Origin: Bacteroidales bacterium
GTDB lineage: Bacteria > Bacteroidota > Bacteroidia > Bacteroidales > Muribaculaceae
Length of the DNA: 12,001 nt
Reading direction: 5' to 3'
Assembly (NCBI GenBank): GCA_019420545.1
Contig: JAHZGZ010000331.1
Span: forward strand, 44,450 to 56,450
Shown here: one piece after another, positions 5,756-12,001 of the stretch
Layout of the letters: each line of letters opens with the position of its first letter
How positions within the stretch are numbered: position 1 is the first letter of the stretch
Translations under genes and position numbers: made by a program
The notes under the pieces: model-generated
Told to the model about the DNA's origin: nothing
The model's input: the letters and a program-made list of their open reading frames with translations, nothing else
Database searches by the model: none

Positions 5756-7291
5756 TTAGTACTGGAGGTAGATGAAGGGGACTATGCGGGAGGAGCGCAC
5801 CTGGATAATCACAAGCACCACAATGGCAAGAATCACGGCCTGCCACACGGGGGTAAGCGCTATGTAGCGGTCGCGCAGACGGTCGCTCCAGCGGCGCGGG
5901 GCGAAGTGCATCAGGTACCCTCCGAGCATCACGAGAATGACGGCAAGATACCCTTCGACAAGCTGCGGAGCCACCGACAGATGGAAGTTGGTAAATATCT
6001 GGCCTATCATCTGACCGACATGCTCCATAGAGCGGGCACGGAAAAACATGAATCCGAGCGCCATCAGGTTGAATGTAAGGAAGATGTTGGCCACACGACG
6101 CCACCACTGGTCGCGCCTGACCCCGGGAGGGGCCGGGAAAGCCTTGCGCAGGGCCTTGTGGACGACAAGCAACAGGCCGTTCCACGCTCCCCAGATAATG
6201 TACATCCACGACGCGCCGTGCCATAGGCCGCCGAGAAGCATGGTATTGAACTGGTTGGCATATGCGCGGCGTGTGGAACAGCGGCTTCCGCCCATCGGTA
6301 TGTAAAGGTAGTCGCGAAGCCATGTCGACAGCGAGATATGCCAGCGACGCCACCACTCGGTAGGGCTCTGCGACTTGAACGGAGCGTTGAAATTGTCCTT
6401 GAACGAAAAACCGAGCAGCAAGGCCAGACCTATCGCCATGTCGGAGTAGCCCGAGAAGTCACAGTAGAGCTGCAGTGTGAAGCCATATACGGCAAGCAGA
6501 TTCTCCAGACCGGTAAACATCGCGGGATTGTCGAACACGCGGTCGACGAAGTTGCCGCTGATATAGTCGGCTACAATAACTTTCTTGATAAGTCCGGCAA
6601 TGATAAGGAACAGCCCCGCGCCAACCATCGCACGTGTCGCCACGGGACGTCGGCGTATCTGCGGAAGCATGTCGGCGGCACGCACCACAGGACCGGCAAG
6701 CAGAGGAGGAAAGAAAGTAAGGAAAAAGATGTAGTCGAGCAGGTTGGTAGCGGGCCGCAGGGTGCCGCGGTATATGTCGACGATATAGCTTATCGAACGG
6801 AAGGTAAAGAATGAGATACCGGCGGGGAGTATGATATCGAGCGCGTCGAAGTCGGTGTTGCTTATCGAGGCGAATGTGCTGAATATCAAGTTGAGATACT
6901 TGAAGTAGACAAGCATGCCGACATTCATCACCACATTGAGGGCAACGATGCCGCGACGCACGATATTGTTGCGCGCATTGCCGAGCCACAGGCCGAGCAG
7001 ATAGTCGGAGATGCATACACCAAGCAGTATGAAGCAGCATTCGGCACTCGACTTGTAATAGAAATAGAGCGAGAAAAGGATGATACACACCATACGCGCT
7101 CCCGACCACCGGCTAAGAAGCCTGTAGAGGAAGAAAAGCGCCACAGCAAGGAGCAGGAAAAGTCCGGTGTTGAACAGCAGCGGACTTGCCGGATCGAAAA
7201 GCATTACCGCACGAAGCCGTTCGGTGTCTATCCATGAGGTAACGGCTTCCAGCATATGGTGTATGGGGGTTACGATCTCAAACAGTGACAT
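5756..7291 (-). CDS. MBOAT-family membrane O-acyltransferase (AlgI/PatA-like)
   Basis: A 511-residue polytopic membrane protein with roughly ten hydrophobic segments. It carries the AlgI-type MBOAT signature: LPAGISFFTFRSISYIVDIY (155-174), LQLYCDFSGYSDMAIG (273-288), TEWWRRWHISLSTWLRDYLY (311-330) with H318, and GGLWHGASWMYIIWG (354-368) with the presumed catalytic H358. The C-terminal FIYLQY is also usual for the family. Such proteins pass acetyl groups from a cytoplasmic donor across the membrane for O-acetylation of alginate, peptidoglycan or other glycans, working with SGNH proteins on the outer side. The two SGNH genes immediately upstream in the same operon fit that partnership. The start ATG shares one base with the stop of the previous gene (TAATG), so translation is probably coupled. 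The glycan acceptor cannot be told from the sequence. Confidence 0.95.
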   Translation of the reverse strand: MSLFEIVTPIHHMLEAVTSWIDTERLRAVMLFDPASPLLFNTGLFLLLAVALFFLYRLLSRWSGARMVCIILFSLYFYYKSSAECCFILLGVCISDYLLGLWLGNARNNIVRRGIVALNVVMNVGMLVYFKYLNLIFSTFASISNTDFDALDIILPAGISFFTFRSISYIVDIYRGTLRPATNLLDYIFFLTFFPPLLAGPVVRAADMLPQIRRRPVATRAMVGAGLFLIIAGLIKKVIVADYISGNFVDRVFDNPAMFTGLENLLAVYGFTLQLYCDFSGYSDMAIGLALLLGFSFKDNFNAPFKSQSPTEWWRRWHISLSTWLRDYLYIPMGGSRCSTRRAYANQFNTMLLGGLWHGASWMYIIWGAWNGLLLVVHKALRKAFPAPPGVRRDQWWRRVANIFLTFNLMALGFMFFRARSMEHVGQMIGQIFTNFHLSVAPQLVEGYLAVILVMLGGYLMHFAPRRWSDRLRDRYIALTPVWQAVILAIVVLVIIQVRSSRIVPFIYLQY

Positions 7292-8601
7292 TATTTCGCG
7301 TCTTTGGAAACAGCTTTTTTCAGAGCCTCGTAAAGCAGCTGGCCCTGCACGTCATAGCCCTTTACGGAATTGTGGATACGGTCGCGGGCCATCATACCGG
7401 CCGATATCCATTTGGCAGAGGCGCCGGCGCCACCGGCCACCTCATAGAAGTCGTAGGTCGGAATCTTATTGTCGCGGCCGTAGCGCAGTATCACCTCACG
7501 CATGGCGCTGACACGCGGATTCACCACATACGAGCGCACACGGCGCCGACGCCGCTTGCGTCGCACCGAAGTCGAACGCTGGCACTCCATGGGGGTAGTA
7601 AGGAGAATCTGTGCTCCCGGGCAACTACGCCGCAATCCATCGACCATAACGGCGATGGAGCTGTACATCTCGTCGGAGGTCATGCGGCTGAACGCCTCGT
7701 TTGCCCCCAGGCTCACGATTATCAGGTCGGGAGAAAGGAGCGCGACGCCGTCACCGAACCGTTCGATGCCGTTGTAGCTTACATAAGCGGCGCCATTGTT
7801 GCCGATGACATGATAAAGCAATCCCCCCGGGCGCATGCGTTCAAGCGACATTCCGTAGAGCGCCTGGTCTGAGGGGAGCGACATATCAAGCCCGAGGGTC
7901 GACACCGGCTGAGGAAGAGTCACCACCGACACCAGCGAGTCGGTGCGCACAGCAGTCGCGGCATACGGCACCGCGGGAGCGACCTCCGGACGCGCGCTGT
8001 GAAGCAGGCACACGCAGTCGAATATCTGGGGGGTACCCGTGCGCGAAAGCGTCGCAACCTCTATCGTGCCTTTGCCCGACATAGGTGTTGTCGACACGCC
8101 GGTAAATCCCATCTTCGTAGCCCAGGGGCGCTTCATCAGCTTCGATGACACCCATACGCCGTCAACTCCACGAAAGGCATAGTCGCGCGGCTCATTTGTA
8201 CCGGCCATCTTGAGCGGAGTGACGAGTCCGCGCCCGGCATCGCCATAATCCGACTGTAGGCGACGGCGCACCACCGACGTCGCTACATCGGCCTGAAGAT
8301 GCGAATCGCCTATATGCACGATGCCGACACGCTGCGAGTCGGCATGCGCGAACCGTTCCCGCAGAGCGCTCCAGTCGGCGCCGTTCATGCGCACGGTGTC
8401 GGCACTCTTCTTTATGAACGCCGGAATTTCAATCGTCTCCGGTTCTGGAGCCGACGTATAGTCGACCTCCGGATTGATACGGATGTCGGCATCGTCATTC
8501 TCCACGGCACCGTCGGGGAGCTGCTGTGCCGCCACAGGCACTCTCCCGCCAACCATGAGCATGGCGACACATATTATTATATATCTAAGGATTGATTGCA
8601 T
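7291..8601 (-). CDS. Exported SGNH-fold hydrolase/acyltransferase, second of a tandem pair
   Basis: A 436-residue protein with a Sec signal peptide (residues 1-25, ending VAA before QQ). SGNH catalytic blocks are visible: IVHIGDSH with S100 as nucleophile, SLGANEA (297-303, N301) as block III, and ARDRIH (D407, H410) as the block V Asp-His pair. It shares with the upstream gene the block GDS-x4-D-x5-VR-x2-LQ-x2-YG and the same order of motifs, so the two are paralogues. By analogy with PatB- and AlgX-type proteins, it may transfer acetyl groups delivered by the MBOAT protein to an extracytoplasmic glycan, or remove them. Residues 347-356 form a run of nearly all arginine/lysine, unusual in an exported protein. 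It overlaps the upstream gene by 17 bases and the MBOAT gene by one base. Confidence 0.9.
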   Translation of the reverse strand: MQSILRYIIICVAMLMVGGRVPVAAQQLPDGAVENDDADIRINPEVDYTSAPEPETIEIPAFIKKSADTVRMNGADWSALRERFAHADSQRVGIVHIGDSHLQADVATSVVRRRLQSDYGDAGRGLVTPLKMAGTNEPRDYAFRGVDGVWVSSKLMKRPWATKMGFTGVSTTPMSGKGTIEVATLSRTGTPQIFDCVCLLHSARPEVAPAVPYAATAVRTDSLVSVVTLPQPVSTLGLDMSLPSDQALYGMSLERMRPGGLLYHVIGNNGAAYVSYNGIERFGDGVALLSPDLIIVSLGANEAFSRMTSDEMYSSIAVMVDGLRRSCPGAQILLTTPMECQRSTSVRRKRRRRRVRSYVVNPRVSAMREVILRYGRDNKIPTYDFYEVAGGAGASAKWISAGMMARDRIHNSVKGYDVQGQLLYEALKKAVSKDAK

Positions 8602-10063
8602 GTTTCAACGATTTAACAAACTCGGCCGCCAGCACCGAGCCACCGTGATGGTTGAGATGTATATAGTCTTTGTTGGCTCGTGGCGGCGATGCGTTGGCCC
8701 ACGCCACTATGGCGCCGTCGCCGCCCATTGCCTCGCGAGTGTCCCAGAAGAGGCATCCGGTACGCCGCGCCACCTCGCGCTGCGCAGCCACCATATATAC
8801 GGCGCCGGGCATCGACTCCACATCGGCACCTCGTTTCTGACCTCGGTCGCCGATACCCATAAGCATTATGGCCGCATCGGGATAACACTCACGGATATGC
8901 TCCACGACCTTAGTCATGAGTTTTCCATATGAAGAATAGTCGGTCTGTCCGGCCGACATGGCGTTGATACCGAATTCAAGCACAATCACGTCGTAGCCGA
9001 TACCGCCGGCTCGCAATCCGCTGCATACGCCGGCGGAGACATCGCGCAGCGTTACCCCGGAGAATCCTCGCGACGACATACAGTCGACGGCCACACCGGT
9101 GTGCGCATCGAGCCATACACCGAGAGCGGTGATCCCGCTGCCTGAGGGTATGCTCACCTCAAACGAGCTGACCGAAGCGCTGTCGACCGAAAGAGTCTGT
9201 ATGTTTTCATCGGGAGCAACTTCGCGCATATCCCATTCGCCGCCGTTGGAACGAAGGCGCACGGTGCCTCCCGCAGGCGCCCAAAGAGCAACCGTAGAGC
9301 GCGACCATGTGGCAGCATGCGGCACCTTTTTCACACCCGCATAGCGCGCCTTGGCGGTCTCGCTCTCCTTAGGGGTGGAATATTGCTCGCTGAGCCATGC
9401 ATAGCTCCTCCTGTAACCTTTATGTCCGGCAACGCTCACCGACCATCCGCCACCACTCTGACGCACGGAGCGCCGGAAGCCGGGAAACTCACTGTACATG
9501 TTGACGTACCCTACCCCGCTGCCGCCGTAGCTATCCTGAAGCAGAGCGCGTACATCCTGAGTGAATATGTCGCCCTCGATGTACGAATCGCCCACAAAAG
9601 CGAGCCTCACACATCGCTCACGGCTACGGGCGAACGCATCGCGCAGACGCCTGATACCGGAGCCGTCTGCCGAGTAATCCTCGATCATCACATATCCGTC
9701 ACGACGGGGATCGATCGGCTCGGGCACAACGGCTTTCCCGCCGTCAGAAGATACGGAGAGTGTATCGGCCGGCAGCATGGAATCAGCCTCGCCGTCGGTT
9801 GCGCCATTCTGCGCCCGAGTGGCCTCCTCGGCCTCAAGTTCGCGCTGCATGGCCATGAGAGCGCTGTCGACAGGGGCGTCGTCGCTCTCGGCCTCGTCGA
9901 CCGGACGGCGGTACTGCTCGGCTACAATGTCATCGAAAAGGGAAAAATCGCGCAACGCCCCTCCGGTAAGGCAGTTGAGCGGCAACAGCGACACCACGAA
10001 GATTATGGCGAGCGCAATAAGCAATATATATGAGGCCCTTCCGGGTTCTTCGGGGAGTTTCAT
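8585..10063 (-). CDS. Membrane-anchored SGNH-fold hydrolase/acyltransferase, first of a tandem pair
   Basis: A 492-residue protein. Residues 12-30 form an N-terminal membrane anchor (SYILLIALAIIFVVSLLPLN). Residues 45-125 are an acidic, alanine-rich linker with no evident fold. The SGNH domain follows: LAFVGDSYIEGD (154-165, S160 as nucleophile), LEFGINAMS (362-370, N367 as the block III asparagine) and KDYIHLNHHG (465-474, D466 and H469). The segment at 200-350, between blocks, is rich in short beta-strand-like patterns and may be an inserted carbohydrate-binding module, a reading that is only inference. The protein should sit in the inner membrane with the catalytic domain in the periplasm, next to the MBOAT protein of the same operon. 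Its start overlaps the stop of menF by four bases (ATGA), and it overlaps the next SGNH gene by 17 bases. Confidence 0.9.
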   Translation of the reverse strand: MKLPEEPGRASYILLIALAIIFVVSLLPLNCLTGGALRDFSLFDDIVAEQYRRPVDEAESDDAPVDSALMAMQRELEAEEATRAQNGATDGEADSMLPADTLSVSSDGGKAVVPEPIDPRRDGYVMIEDYSADGSGIRRLRDAFARSRERCVRLAFVGDSYIEGDIFTQDVRALLQDSYGGSGVGYVNMYSEFPGFRRSVRQSGGGWSVSVAGHKGYRRSYAWLSEQYSTPKESETAKARYAGVKKVPHAATWSRSTVALWAPAGGTVRLRSNGGEWDMREVAPDENIQTLSVDSASVSSFEVSIPSGSGITALGVWLDAHTGVAVDCMSSRGFSGVTLRDVSAGVCSGLRAGGIGYDVIVLEFGINAMSAGQTDYSSYGKLMTKVVEHIRECYPDAAIMLMGIGDRGQKRGADVESMPGAVYMVAAQREVARRTGCLFWDTREAMGGDGAIVAWANASPPRANKDYIHLNHHGGSVLAAEFVKSLKHAINP

Positions 10064-11112
10064 AGGGTGGATACAACTGATTTTTGTAGGGTATACTCAG
10101 CCACACAATGCCTGAGAACAGAACTTTTTGCCTCAGTCTCAAGCCATTCGTCGGCAGGATCCGACAATGCGGTGATCCCTCCCCCGGCATAGATGCAGCA
10201 CCCTCCCGAGGGATTGAAGCACATACTACGCAGATTGACGAACGCACGGATACCTTCGGCAGAGTTTACGCCGACATATCCGCCATAAAGGGAGCGCGGA
10301 GCTTCGAGCGTGCGGATCATGTCGAGCGACGCCTCGCGTGGAAAACCTGACAGTGCAGGCGTTGGACTCAGCGCGTTGAGCAATGGGATGATCGGACCGG
10401 AGTAGCGGGCCGTTATGCGGTGACACAGATGTCGGATAGAGCCGAAATGCACATCCTCGGCCGGCGACACCTCGGCACGGATGCCGAACCGGGCGAAGGT
10501 ATCGACGATAAAGCGCGTCACGTAGTCGTGCTCCTCGATATTCTTGGCGTCCCAGGCAGAACGACTGTCGCGCAACGTTCCGGCCAAAGCCATGGTGGTG
10601 ATAATGTCGCTTCCGGCATCGCGGCGCAGCAGCAGTTCGGGCGTGGCACCGAGCCAGCAGCCCGCGTCAGGGGTGGTGAAAAGGAAGCGGAAAGTGTCGG
10701 GAAAAGCGTCGAAATAGCGCGATGCAACAGCGCACCAGTCGGCACACACATACGGGTCGGAGATACGCCGCGCATATACGGTTTTTCCTCCTCCGGATGC
10801 AGCGTGATGGGCTACAATCGTTGCGACATGCTCACGCTGGGCTTCGCGCGAAGTCGAAGGCGGCAGACCGACCTCACCGACCGTATCAACGGCAGTCGAT
10901 TTGCCGTCTGCGGCAGGCTGCAAAAGCATGGGAAAGCGACCGTCATTGACAAACGGCGCATAAAAGAATCCGAAATCCCGGTTCTCGTCAGCAAGCACAT
11001 GCGGCTCCGCCTCAAAAAAGGTGTAAGGCTCGGCGCCAGGCATTGCAAACAATGCCATAGGAACGCGGCGGCGCAAAGCGTCGCCGACTGAAGCGATCAG
11101 CGTATCAAGCAT
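10060..11112 (-). CDS. menF: Isochorismate synthase (chorismate-binding family)
   Basis: A 350-residue protein of the chorismate-utilising family, converting chorismate to isochorismate, the first step towards menaquinone (or, less likely here, a catechol siderophore). Visible motifs, counted from the ATG at 11112, are KTVYARR (110-116, general-base lysine), GATPELLL (155-162), MALAGT (174-179), EEHDYV (193-198), LSPTPALSGFPRE (248-260), RSLYGGYVG (273-281) and ADEWLETEAK (320-329, Mg-binding glutamates). The SPTPA motif resembles the HPTPA of isochorismate synthases rather than the matching segment of anthranilate or aminodeoxychorismate synthases. A longer reading would begin with TTG at 11124; the ATG at 11112 is preferred and overlaps the rimO stop by eight bases. 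No menD or other men gene is adjacent in the window. It is followed by the SGNH gene with an ATGA overlap. Confidence 0.92.
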   Translation of the reverse strand: MLDTLIASVGDALRRRVPMALFAMPGAEPYTFFEAEPHVLADENRDFGFFYAPFVNDGRFPMLLQPAADGKSTAVDTVGEVGLPPSTSREAQREHVATIVAHHAASGGGKTVYARRISDPYVCADWCAVASRYFDAFPDTFRFLFTTPDAGCWLGATPELLLRRDAGSDIITTMALAGTLRDSRSAWDAKNIEEHDYVTRFIVDTFARFGIRAEVSPAEDVHFGSIRHLCHRITARYSGPIIPLLNALSPTPALSGFPREASLDMIRTLEAPRSLYGGYVGVNSAEGIRAFVNLRSMCFNPSGGCCIYAGGGITALSDPADEWLETEAKSSVLRHCVAEYTLQKSVVSTL

Positions 11113-12001
11113 TTGGCGTTGCAATCAGTTCGAAAGGAAGAGCCTCGTCGACAGTGACTTCCACAAACTCTCCGGGCACGAGCGTGCGCGTCTTCTTTAC
11201 GAGCACTTCCGGATCGACTTCCGGCGAATCCCACTCGGTACGGCCCACGTAATAGTCGGCATCCTCGCGATCCACAAGCACGCGGAGTGTGCGACCCACC
11301 TTGGCTGCATTGCTTTCGAGGGCGATCTCCTCCTGGACTGCCATAAGCCGGGCAAGACGCTCCTCCTTTACCTCGGGGGGAACAGAGTCAGTAAAATTGC
11401 GCGCGGCGTAGGTGTCATCCTCCTCGCAGTAGGCGAACGCCCCCATGCGCTCGAAGCGTTGCTCCCTGACAAAATCGAGAAGTTCCTCAAACTCGGCCTC
11501 ACCCTCGCCGGGGAAACCCACCATGAGCGTGGTGCGGATATGTATGCCCGGCACGCGGCGGCGCAATTCGGCAAGCAGTTCGCGCGTACCCTGGGCATCG
11601 ATATGCCGCCGCATGTTGGAAAGCACTTTGTCATTGATATGCTGCAGGGCTATGTCGAGGGAGGTACACACATTCGGACGACGAGCCATCACCTCGGCGA
11701 TCTCCATCGGGAATTGCGCGGGATAGGCATAGTGGAGGCGTATCCACTCTACACCGGGTATGTCGGCCATACGGTCGATCAGCTCGGGAAGGGCCATGCG
11801 GCCGTCGTAGAGATCAGTACCATAGCTCGACAGATCCTGGGCTATGACGTTGAATTCCTTTACGCCGCGGGCCGTGAGATCGGTCACTTCCTGCAATATC
11901 TCCTCGATGGGGCGCGACTTGAAGCGGCCTGTAATCAAGGGTATGGCGCAGAAGGCACAGAAGCGGTTGCACCCTTCGGCGATCTTTATGTAGGCATGAT
12001 G
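11105..12001 (-). CDS. rimO: Ribosomal protein S12 methylthiotransferase RimO (5' end outside window)
   Basis: The frame is open to the window edge on the 5' side and gives 298 residues of a protein normally about 430 long, so the N-terminal [4Fe-4S]-binding UPF0004 domain is outside. The visible part starts with AYIKIAEGCNRFCAFCAIP, in which the three cysteines (residues 11, 15, 18) form the CxxxCxxC radical-SAM site; PLITGRFKSRP follows, as in RimO. Further RimO/MiaB motifs are NVIAQDLSSYGTDLY, LHYAYP, LDIALQHINDKVLSNMRR and RTTLMVGFPGEGEAEFEELL. A TRAM domain occupies about 235-298. The enzyme adds a methylthio group to the conserved aspartate of ribosomal protein S12; PLITG and the overall pattern favour RimO over MiaB. 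An apparent start at 11938 is a TTG inside the protein (the Leu of PLITG) and should not be used. It ends eight bases inside menF. Confidence 0.95.
   Translation of the reverse strand, partial: HHAYIKIAEGCNRFCAFCAIPLITGRFKSRPIEEILQEVTDLTARGVKEFNVIAQDLSSYGTDLYDGRMALPELIDRMADIPGVEWIRLHYAYPAQFPMEIAEVMARRPNVCTSLDIALQHINDKVLSNMRRHIDAQGTRELLAELRRRVPGIHIRTTLMVGFPGEGEAEFEELLDFVREQRFERMGAFAYCEEDDTYAARNFTDSVPPEVKEERLARLMAVQEEIALESNAAKVGRTLRVLVDREDADYYVGRTEWDSPEVDPEVLVKKTRTLVPGEFVEVTVDEALPFELIATPNA

Noticed and set aside
5655..6356. Minus-strand frame across the CotH and MBOAT gene ends
   Set aside because: It is rich in Arg, Pro and His with no domain signal and lies out of frame with the well-supported MBOAT gene.
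9317..10033. Plus-strand frame opposite the anchored SGNH gene
   Set aside because: It is a GC-driven shadow without motifs, while the minus strand has the full set of SGNH blocks.
11105..11938. A short complete protein starting at 11938
   Set aside because: The apparent start is a TTG inside rimO. The frame continues upstream through the CxxxCxxC cluster to the window edge, so the gene is a 5'-partial rimO.

Overview
The window looks like a chromosomal piece from a Bacteroidales bacterium, probably near the Muribaculaceae or Prevotella group; the family is inference. Supporting signs are promoters of the TTTG / TAnnTTTG type, start codons without Shine-Dalgarno sequences, an ECF sigma factor and a beta-barrel of Bacteroidetes type, a C-terminal tail like those of type IX-secreted proteins, and a MenF-type isochorismate synthase.

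The layout has three blocks. (1) Positions 1-764, minus strand, hold the 5' part of a secreted beta-sandwich protein that probably continues into a Kelch-like propeller outside the window. A divergent intergenic region (765-993) carries short repeats and two opposed promoter candidates. (2) Positions 994-5736, plus strand, form an AT-richer accessory segment: a hipB-hipA toxin-antitoxin pair sharing one base at TAATG, with a well-formed promoter and a dyad over the antitoxin start; then a 515-residue protein that joins a complete ECF sigma factor to a transmembrane helix, a periplasmic-type linker and an outer-membrane beta-barrel in one reading frame; then a CotH-like kinase lipoprotein. (3) Positions 5756-12001, minus strand, are a GC-richer run of overlapping genes read in the order rimO (5' end outside the window), menF, two tandem SGNH hydrolase paralogues and an MBOAT O-acyltransferase. 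It makes tRNA/ribosome-type housekeeping and menaquinone functions neighbours of an envelope-glycan O-acylation module.

The most unusual element is the sigma factor-TM-beta-barrel fusion (2667-4214). In the common Bacteroidetes arrangement the sigma factor is one gene, and a membrane anti-sigma protein, sometimes carrying a barrel, is another. Here the sigma domains sit directly against the membrane helix with no room for an anti-sigma domain, suggesting a one-protein outer-membrane-to-RNA-polymerase signalling device. The CotH lipoprotein 97 bases downstream may be its partner or target. No tRNA, rRNA, CRISPR array, transposase or integrase was found.
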